64,000 bases of DNA from Pedobacter chinensis (GTDB lineage Bacteria; Bacteroidota; Bacteroidia; Sphingobacteriales; Sphingobacteriaceae). Within the stretch, counting starts at the first letter, position 1. Each line of letters starts with the position of its first letter. Below, in pieces: positions 57,580 through 64,000 of the stretch. The notes under the pieces were generated by a model. It was given only the letters and a program-made list of their open reading frames with translations, did not search any database and was not told the origin of the DNA. The stretch spans positions 910,886 to 974,885 of the forward strand of contig NZ_QPKV01000002.1 in assembly GCF_003339865.1 (NCBI RefSeq), given 5' to 3'. The position numbers and the translations under genes are program-made.

Positions 57580-59268
57580 TCATTCCAATAATTCCTTAAC
57601 TGCCCTGATCTGCATAATTTTATCCTCAAATTCATCATTGGGTACAAATGAGCGGTTTTTGACCTTCGTTTTATAAGTGTAAATGGTGTTTACAGAATAA
57701 TTCAGGATTTTAGCGATAGTCTCATTTTCATCAATCCCCAAACGAATCAGGGCAAATATCCGCAACTCCGTATTAAGCAAATGCTCAGCCGGGAGCTCTA
57801 TCTGATAATCTTCAATAAACAAGGCATTAAAGTCACTAACAAAATTTGGAAACAGATTTAAAAATACTTTATCAAAACTGTGTGAAAGATTTTCTCTTTC
57901 TAAGTCGGTATTTAATTTTTTCAAAATCAAACTGATCTCATTGTAATCTCCTGATTTAATATTTTTCTCTATCGATCTTTTTAGTTTATCAATTTTTTCA
58001 ATGTAGCTCGAGTGTATATTGAAAAAATAACCTATATATTCATCTTTGATCAGATTTGCTTCATCAAGTTTTGTATTAATCCGCGATAACGATTTATTGG
58101 ATTTATCAAGTTCAGAATTAACTATCTTTAATGAGTCATTTGCAAAATTAAGATCAGCATTTTTTTCGATAATCAATCGATCTGCAATTCTCAGCTTTTT
58201 CAATTGTTTTAAAGTGATAAAAGCAAAAACAAAAACAATAACAACAAGAAGTGTAATCGTTGAGGCATATATTGTTAAAAGATTTTTTTGCTTCTCAATG
58301 CCATTTACTTTTTCACTTTGAATAATAGGCATGATATTACTGATCTGCGCTTCTCTGTGCCTGGCGCCATAAAAATTGGCATCATCAATAGCATAGTTGA
58401 TATAATTGAATGCGGTTTTGATATCACCTTGCTGATAAAGGTAATTAGCCAAATTGGTTAATGCCACCCCCTCTTTTGTGGAATGAGTATTATCAATGAT
58501 GGCCGCTTTAATTAAATTCTCCAGGCCAAGTTGGGTTTTCTTCAATTCAAAATAAGTAAAACTAAGACAACTCAGGTTAACAGCACTATCCTGATAAGAT
58601 TGTTTTAAATGAAGAATCTGCTCATAAACATTTGAGGCTTTAAGATATTCCTGTTGACGTATTGACTTTAAACCTAAAGCAGAAAGGTATTCATAAGAAT
58701 GAGGCTTGGCCCATTTGATTATTGAATCGCAATAGTTCAATCCAATGAGGTTGTATTTGCCATAATAATCACTGATTTTATCATAATCCGCAAGATCAAA
58801 ATGACTTCGTGCCTGCAAAAACAAATATTCATATTTGCTTCTATCTTCAAGTTTAGATACATCCACAAGTTTTAATGTATCGAGCCCCTCTTTGAACATT
58901 CCTGCAGAAATAAGTACAAATCCCATTTTGATCTTTGAGATATGTATCTTTTTTTGATCATTAAGTAATCTGGCAGATTCATTCAGTTTTTTGCAATAAA
59001 CATATGCTGAATCATGAATATATGATTTATAGGCATTAAAGAGCCTGTCATAATTCTCATAACGTTTTTGCAAAGATGAATAGCTTTGATAAAGATCGCC
59101 TCTTATTTTTTCGATATACTGAACCTTTTTCTGATCATAAATGCCTCTATTGGAAAGTTTACCATTTAAAACTTTTTGTAAGCTGTCTACATCCGCAAAA
59201 GCAGAAATTGAAACAAGTATAAAAAGAAAAATGAAAGGAAGAAATTTCAAATATTTGGTGTTTTCCAC
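57580..59268 (-). CDS. Membrane TPR/HTH regulator (DUF6377-like)
   Basis: A 562-residue membrane-bound regulator. After a signal region (about 1-25) come TPR-like helices (for example [19 protein letters not shown] repeats around residues 205-285), a membrane helix (about 328-350), a coiled coil, and a C-terminal LuxR-like HTH ([29 protein letters not shown] recognition, from about residue 498). Bacteroidota proteins of this type are annotated DUF6377 and sit beside starch PULs. Here it flanks the α-glucan locus, so it is the likely sensor of α-glucan products. It converges directly on the GH13 gene with no gap. Confidence 0.82.
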   Translation of the reverse strand: MENTKYLKFLPFIFLFILVSISAFADVDSLQKVLNGKLSNRGIYDQKKVQYIEKIRGDLYQSYSSLQKRYENYDRLFNAYKSYIHDSAYVYCKKLNESARLLNDQKKIHISKIKMGFVLISAGMFKEGLDTLKLVDVSKLEDRSKYEYLFLQARSHFDLADYDKISDYYGKYNLIGLNYCDSIIKWAKPHSYEYLSALGLKSIRQQEYLKASNVYEQILHLKQSYQDSAVNLSCLSFTYFELKKTQLGLENLIKAAIIDNTHSTKEGVALTNLANYLYQQGDIKTAFNYINYAIDDANFYGARHREAQISNIMPIIQSEKVNGIEKQKNLLTIYASTITLLVVIVFVFAFITLKQLKKLRIADRLIIEKNADLNFANDSLKIVNSELDKSNKSLSRINTKLDEANLIKDEYIGYFFNIHSSYIEKIDKLKRSIEKNIKSGDYNEISLILKKLNTDLERENLSHSFDKVFLNLFPNFVSDFNALFIEDYQIELPAEHLLNTELRIFALIRLGIDENETIAKILNYSVNTIYTYKTKVKNRSFVPNDEFEDKIMQIRAVKELLE

Positions 59269-59471
59269 AGTCAGCCGGTCGGTTGTTAATATTAATCGCG
59301 TTTTGCTTTTCAGAATTCTGATTCGGACCTACAATATGATGAAAATTTATGTAATAATAAAATTTGCAAAATGGCCAGGTATCAGGTTTAATAATGAGCA
59401 ATGGAATAAAAATTATTATCCGATTGACATTCCTTAGGATATTATATAAAAATTTTAAGTGTTCAACAAAA

Positions 59472-61919
59472 TCATAAAACAACAGGCAGTTCGAACCAAA
59501 AAGTACTTCCCTTTCCCTGCACACTCTCGACACCGATCTTACCACCATGTTTTTCCACAATCTCGGCACAAATGTAAAGGCCTAATCCCAAACCTGATAT
59601 TTGTCCACCACTATCATCTACCCGAAAGTAACGATCGAAGAGATGAGGAAGTTTATCCGGAGGAATGCCAGGCCCATTATCGGCCACCGATATCCTGACA
59701 ATGTTTTCGGAATGTTCAGCACTCAGGTATATTTTTCTGGAATAAGGGGCATATTTAACCGCGTTATTCACAAAATTAATGATTACCTGCCCTATCCTGT
59801 GCTCATCGGCGAAAATCTCCAGTTCCCGGTTACCCAGAAAAATAAGTTCATGCGAATCATCCTGTTTAATATAACCGCAATAATCATCAAACATTTTTGA
59901 CACATTAAACCATTTTTTATTTAGTGCCATATGCCCCTGGTTCATTTTGCTTACGTTCAGCAAATCGTCAACCAATCCGGAAATTTTGGTCATGCTCCTT
60001 ATGCACTGTTCAATAAGCCTCGACATTCTGTCTTGCGGATTGGATTTGATACGCTCCAGCAATTGAAGCGAAGCCTTTAGGCTTGTAATCGGCGTTTTAA
60101 GCTCGTGGCTGGCGATGGAAATAAAATCATCCTTTTGTTGCTGCAGCCGTTTATATTCGGTAATATCCAGTATAGTACCGACCGTGCGCCGGCGTTTGCC
60201 AGCCTGGTCAAAGTAAACATTCCCCTGTATTCTTACCCACCTGATCGACTTGTCTGTGTGGATCAATCTGGCTTCAAAAAATATCTTTCCGGTAGCTTTT
60301 GCCTGTTCATGCGCCTCATCACTCAAATGTGAATCTTCAGGATGATATCTGGAGATCACTTCTTCCCGGGAGGCATTTAAACGAATATCAAAAATTCTGG
60401 CAAACCGCTCAGAGTATACCAACCGCCCGTTTTGATAGTCAAAATCAAAAGTGCCAATTTCAGCGGCGTCGATCGCCAAACGTATCCGCTCCTCCACATC
60501 TTCTATGTTTCGCCTTGCCATTACCTTCTCGGTAACATCAATTCCCACTACCATTACAGATGTTACCTGCCCATTGGTTTCAATAACTGGTTCATAAACA
60601 AAATCCAAAAAAACATTTTCAGGCACTCCGTTCTTAATCAATACCACTTCATGCTCCTTTGCAATGAAGGGTACCCCTGTATCAATAACCTGTTGAAATA
60701 CCGCAGCATAACCTTCAGCTGCTTCAGATACAGCCTCCCAAATTTTTCGGTTTTCAACCTGATGACGGGACTTGCCCACCAACTGCAAATAACCATCATT
60801 GACCTCATTTACCACTAAATCTGTTGCCCTGATCACACATATCGCAAACGGGGATTGGTGAATCAGATTTCGGAAACGCGCCTCACTAACCAAAAGCTCA
60901 TTATTTGCAGATTCCAGTTCTTCATTTGTTACCGCAAGTTTTTCGTTGGCAGCTGCGAGTTCCTCATTCGATGCAGTCATCTCTTCATTTATCGCCTGCA
61001 TTTCCTCCGCAGCCTCCTCAATTTTCATTCGTGCTGTTACTTTTTCAGAAACATCTATCGCCACAATTATAATGGCCTCTGGCGTTCCTTGTGTATTGAG
61101 TATAGGCTCATATACAAAGTCTACATATACAGTTTCCTCAATCCCATGTCGAATCATAACTATTTCATGCTCATTGGCATGGTAAGCTTCTCCTGTGGCA
61201 AGTACGCGGTCAGTAATTGGTTCGTAAAAAGCCTTTGCTTCAACATTAACATCCCAATAGGGCGTTACCTTAAAATCATCACATTTTTTCCCGATGATTT
61301 CCAAAAAAAGATCGTTTACCTCCTCTACCATAAGCGGAGTTCCTTTAACAATGCACATGCCCACCGGTGCCTGTCGAACCACATTTCTCAGATTTTGTTG
61401 CTGAAGTTCACGGGACCTTATTGCCATGATCTTTTCAGTCGTTTCCACACAAATTACCAGCACACCGCTTATATTGCCATGCTCATCTTTAACAGGACTG
61501 TAGGAAAAGTCAAAATAACATTCTTCTGCATAGCCATTCCGTTCAAGAACCACCATAAAATCAGGAAAACCAACCGTTTTCCCATTCATTACCTCAACGA
61601 ACATCGGACCGATTTTTTCCCAGATCTCCGCATAAGTGTCCCTTGCACTACCGCCCATAGCAGCAGGATGTTTGTCGAGCCCATTTATCGGCCGAAAAGC
61701 ATCATTGTACAATTGGATATAATCTTTGCCCCAACAAATTAGCACTGGAAAAACCGTACTCAGCATCATGGACACGGTTTGTTTGAGTGCCAAAGGCCAA
61801 TTTGCCGGATCACCCAATGGATTTCCAGACCAATCCTTAGCACGAATCAGTTCTCCCATTTCTCCACCGCCCTGAAGGAACGGTAACTCAGAATGATTTA
61901 GCAGGTAGTTTTCAGGCAT
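59472..61919 (-). CDS. Multi-PAS sensor histidine kinase
   Basis: A soluble histidine kinase of 815 residues with no membrane segment that I can see. About four PAS domains fill residues 20-595; three end with a C-terminal-type repeat (VVGIDVTEKVMARRNIE and similar). A striking coiled coil (EEMQAINEEMTASNEELAAA and on to SANNEL) lies between the second and third, near 305-350. Then comes HisKA with H605 (ASHELKTPITSLK) and a HATPase domain (VNNAVKYAP, DNGPGIPP, GLGLGLYI). No receiver domain. Stimulus unknown. It is isolated between the starch regulator and the copper oxidase genes. Confidence 0.9.
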   Translation of the reverse strand: MPENYLLNHSELPFLQGGGEMGELIRAKDWSGNPLGDPANWPLALKQTVSMMLSTVFPVLICWGKDYIQLYNDAFRPINGLDKHPAAMGGSARDTYAEIWEKIGPMFVEVMNGKTVGFPDFMVVLERNGYAEECYFDFSYSPVKDEHGNISGVLVICVETTEKIMAIRSRELQQQNLRNVVRQAPVGMCIVKGTPLMVEEVNDLFLEIIGKKCDDFKVTPYWDVNVEAKAFYEPITDRVLATGEAYHANEHEIVMIRHGIEETVYVDFVYEPILNTQGTPEAIIIVAIDVSEKVTARMKIEEAAEEMQAINEEMTASNEELAAANEKLAVTNEELESANNELLVSEARFRNLIHQSPFAICVIRATDLVVNEVNDGYLQLVGKSRHQVENRKIWEAVSEAAEGYAAVFQQVIDTGVPFIAKEHEVVLIKNGVPENVFLDFVYEPVIETNGQVTSVMVVGIDVTEKVMARRNIEDVEERIRLAIDAAEIGTFDFDYQNGRLVYSERFARIFDIRLNASREEVISRYHPEDSHLSDEAHEQAKATGKIFFEARLIHTDKSIRWVRIQGNVYFDQAGKRRRTVGTILDITEYKRLQQQKDDFISIASHELKTPITSLKASLQLLERIKSNPQDRMSRLIEQCIRSMTKISGLVDDLLNVSKMNQGHMALNKKWFNVSKMFDDYCGYIKQDDSHELIFLGNRELEIFADEHRIGQVIINFVNNAVKYAPYSRKIYLSAEHSENIVRISVADNGPGIPPDKLPHLFDRYFRVDDSGGQISGLGLGLYICAEIVEKHGGKIGVESVQGKGSTFWFELPVVL

Positions 61920-62186
61920 TAAAAATTTCTTGAAGATATTATAGCATCAAATGTAGCATCTGCAGCTAAAATAAAAACAATCTTTTTAATGATAATGGTC
62001 AATCCAGTCAGAAAAACAATGCAATATTGAACACCGCAGTTGATTGTCTGCTCAAATCATGTAATCTTTAATTAAAATTATATAAAGTTCTTCCATCAGT
62101 CTGGGCTAAGTTTGTAATGAAAACGGACTGTCACTTTAACATTCAGTATAAAAAGAATGCATATTCAAAAGGCTAACAAGATTAAA

Positions 62187-63887
62187 ATGAAAAATACCAT
62201 AACAGTACTTTTGATTATCCTGACCCAATCTGTTTTTGCACAAATTGACAAAAAGATTATTGGCACAACGAAAGAAAGAAAAGAAACCCCTGTTTATACT
62301 TGTCCAATGCATCCTGATGTTCAGTCGGATAAAGAAGGTAACTGCCCGAAATGTGGAATGAAACTCATTACCAAAACGACAAATGCACCCAAAGGCAAAA
62401 ATCAAAAACCAGATATGCCATCCATAAGAGAAAAAACTGATGCCGATAAACCGGAAGAAATGGATATGGAAAATCATTCTGCAATCTCGAATAACATCAA
62501 AAAAGCAAAGGCAAACCTTGGCCCTATTCATACGCTTTCTGCAACCGAGCCAAAAACAAGAAGATACGACCTCTATATTGCAGATACCATTGTAAATTAT
62601 GGGGGCAGGGCAAAAAGGGCGATTGCAGTAAACGGCAGTATTCCTATGCCTACACTAACTTTTAACCAGGGAGATACCGCAGAGATTTATGTACACAACA
62701 GATTAAAAGAAGAAACTTCATTGCATTGGCATGGGCTTTTTCTACCCAACAGATATGATGGTGTGCCCAATCTGACCCAAATGCCTATAAAGCCCGGAGC
62801 AACCCATTTGTACAGGTTCCCAATTGTGCAGCATGGTACCCACTGGTACCACAGCCACACCGGACTTCAGGAACAAATCGGTATGTATGGTGCCTTTATT
62901 ATTAAGAAAAGGAATGAGTGGGATATTCCTTCGATTCCTCTGATATTGAGTGAATGGAGCAATATGAATCCCAATGAAGTGAACAGAAGCCTGCATGCTG
63001 CTACCGACTGGTTTTCGATTCAGAAAGGCACTACCCAAAGCTATGCAGAGGCGATTAAAAGCGGTCACTTCAAAACTAAAGTTGCCAATGAATGGAAGAG
63101 GATGAATGCAATGGATGTCAGCGATGTTTACTATGATCAGTTTTTAATCAATGGCGAAAACCAGCATATCCAACCTCAGTTCAAAGCTGGCGACAAAGTA
63201 AGATTACGGATAGCCAATGCAGGTGCATCTTCCTATTTCTGGCTCCAATATGCAGGTGGGAAGATTACCGTGGTAGCTACCGATGGAAATGATGTGGAAC
63301 CTGTTGAGGTAGACAGGTTGATCATTGCTGTTTCAGAAACCTACGATGTGGTGGTTACTATTCCGGAAAATAAGCATTACGAGTTTCTGATTACCCCGGA
63401 AGACCGCACGAAGTCAGCTTCATTATGGCTGGGCAGCGGAGAAAAGGTAACCGCCAGAAAAATGCCAAAGCTAAAGTACTTTGAGGGAATGAAAATGATG
63501 AATGGAATGATGGATATGAGCGGGAACATCACAGAAATGAAGGGCATGAAAATGCAGAATCAGATAATGGATATGAACATGGTTATGTATCCGGAAATCA
63601 CTGGTTCAGCAAATCCTGAAAAGGAAAGCAATAAAACGTCTTCTGATTCCGCGATAAATATGGCAGCAGCTAAACCAAAGATTGTTACCCTGAATTACAA
63701 TATGCTCCGCGATCCAAATAAAACGGTTTTGCCAAAGGGACCTGTACGCGAACTGAAATTCGACCTGACCGGAAATATGAACCGTTATGTATGGACACTA
63801 GATAACAAAACCGTTTCAGAATCAGATAAAATACTGATCAAAAAAGGAGAGAATTTAAGGATCATCCTTTACATGGAATTGCAATAG
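62187..63887 (+). CDS. Multicopper oxidase (CopA-like), 3' end truncated by IS3 element
   Basis: An exported multicopper oxidase. The preferred start is the ATG at 62187 (MKNTITVLLIILTQSVFAQ signal); the frame is open ten codons earlier. Near residue 37 is a heavy-metal-binding motif (YTCPMHPDVQSDKEGNCPKC). Then come cupredoxin copper ligands in SLHWHGLF and GTHWYHSHTG, and a Met-rich stretch near 430-460. The C-terminal ligand motifs (HPxHxHGH and HCHxxxH) are missing: the sequence stops at KKGENLRIILYMELQ, and the last four residues come from insertion-sequence DNA. The enzyme would lack part of its copper site. CopA-like proteins give copper tolerance. No promoter is recognised. Confidence 0.85.
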   Translation: MKNTITVLLIILTQSVFAQIDKKIIGTTKERKETPVYTCPMHPDVQSDKEGNCPKCGMKLITKTTNAPKGKNQKPDMPSIREKTDADKPEEMDMENHSAISNNIKKAKANLGPIHTLSATEPKTRRYDLYIADTIVNYGGRAKRAIAVNGSIPMPTLTFNQGDTAEIYVHNRLKEETSLHWHGLFLPNRYDGVPNLTQMPIKPGATHLYRFPIVQHGTHWYHSHTGLQEQIGMYGAFIIKKRNEWDIPSIPLILSEWSNMNPNEVNRSLHAATDWFSIQKGTTQSYAEAIKSGHFKTKVANEWKRMNAMDVSDVYYDQFLINGENQHIQPQFKAGDKVRLRIANAGASSYFWLQYAGGKITVVATDGNDVEPVEVDRLIIAVSETYDVVVTIPENKHYEFLITPEDRTKSASLWLGSGEKVTARKMPKLKYFEGMKMMNGMMDMSGNITEMKGMKMQNQIMDMNMVMYPEITGSANPEKESNKTSSDSAINMAAAKPKIVTLNYNMLRDPNKTVLPKGPVRELKFDLTGNMNRYVWTLDNKTVSESDKILIKKGENLRIILYMELQ

Positions 63888-64000
63888 AAAAGTAGAGACC
63901 TTTTTATGCAGCTTCTGTTTTTTCCCCAGCGATGGTCTGCCCGGCTTGTTCGGGAGTGTTATAGTCCAATGCTGAATGCCTTCTCTTTCTGTTATACCAG
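63874..64000. mobile_element. IS3-family insertion sequence (left end only)
   Basis: The oxidase reading frame is lost at 63874, where TGGAATTGCAATAG begins (IS3-family elements commonly start with TG). The rest of the window encodes the tail of a transposase on the opposite strand. Only one end is visible, so the size and target duplication cannot be given. Confidence 0.8.
63904..64000 (-). CDS. IS3-family transposase OrfB, C-terminal part
   Basis: The reverse frame ending in TAA at 63904-63906 encodes WYNRKRRHSALDYNTPEQ, GQTIAGEKTEAA, the classical integrase-type ending of IS3 OrfB proteins (YNxxRxHSALxYxTPxE). The rest of the gene lies beyond base 64000. OrfB carries the DDE catalytic domain for transposition. 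Its presence explains the truncated oxidase. Confidence 0.85.
   Translation of the reverse strand, partial: WYNRKRRHSALDYNTPEQAGQTIAGEKTEAA

Noticed and set aside
60855..61742. 295-residue frame opposite the PAS histidine kinase
   Set aside because: Cys/Phe/Tyr-rich antisense shadow; the kinase frame has clear domains.
1..64000. tRNA or rRNA genes
   Set aside because: I saw no rRNA-like stretch or convincing tRNA cloverleaf in the gaps, though this was by eye.

Overview
The window looks like the chromosome of a Bacteroidota member close to Pedobacter and other Sphingobacteriaceae. Evidence is the AT-rich sequence, SusC/SusD pairs, a hybrid two-component system with β-propeller sensor repeats, a DUF6377-type TPR regulator, Bacteroidota-style TAnnTTTG promoter elements and few Shine-Dalgarno sequences. 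I identified families by eye from motifs; no database was searched.

Layout. (1) 1-2963: a partial lipoprotein gene and a GH31 glycosidase with a LacI-type operator. (2) 3071-12358: an assimilatory sulfate-reduction cluster on the minus strand (sulfite/nitrite reductase, uroporphyrinogen-III methyltransferase, a siroheme-synthase/TSUP-transporter fusion, an APS-reductase-type cysH, cysD, cysN). It has an Rrf2 regulator gene upstream and an 838-bp repeat-filled gap between cysH and cysD. (3) 12487-18994: a mixed region with a hybrid histidine kinase, a metallophosphoesterase, an M23-like protein, a small membrane protein facing an XRE regulator, a lipoprotein, a frameshifted lipoprotein and a small unrecognised gene. 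(4) 18995-46686: a large polysaccharide-utilisation locus (PUL) on the minus strand, with two SusC/SusD pairs, a β-helix protein, a metallopeptidase-like lipoprotein, GH2, a DapA/NanA-family protein, a multimodular GH31 and a GH95-type enzyme. It is read divergently from a 1357-residue hybrid sensor/AraC regulator. (5) 46732-59268: a compact starch/malto-oligosaccharide locus (SusC, SusD, SusE-like, GH13, GH97) with a second, divergent GH13 gene and a membrane TPR/HTH regulator. (6) 59472-64000: a PAS histidine kinase and a multicopper oxidase cut off by an IS3-family element that runs out of the window.

How the genes fit together. The sulfur cluster provides sulfate activation (CysDN), direct APS reduction (CysH with the iron-sulfur cysteine pattern, and no APS kinase gene here), siroheme synthesis and a siroheme/4Fe-4S reductase, so sulfate can go to sulfide. 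The two PULs follow the outer-membrane capture, periplasmic hydrolysis and local-sensor plan.

A layer not explained by local regulators is a set of five near-identical LacI-family operator-like sites (core CAAACGTTTG, flanked by TGCR). They lie upstream of both GH31 genes and the GH95 gene and twice in an apparently empty 650-bp gap, and no LacI-family gene is present. Other points of interest are a possible attenuator leader before the sulfite/nitrite reductase gene, a 187-bp tandem repeat sharing sequence with the cysH 3' end, a GH31 carrying both a dockerin and a cohesin-like module, a DapA/NanA-family protein with apparent catalytic-site substitutions, a lipoprotein gene broken by a one-base frameshift, and the IS-disrupted oxidase.
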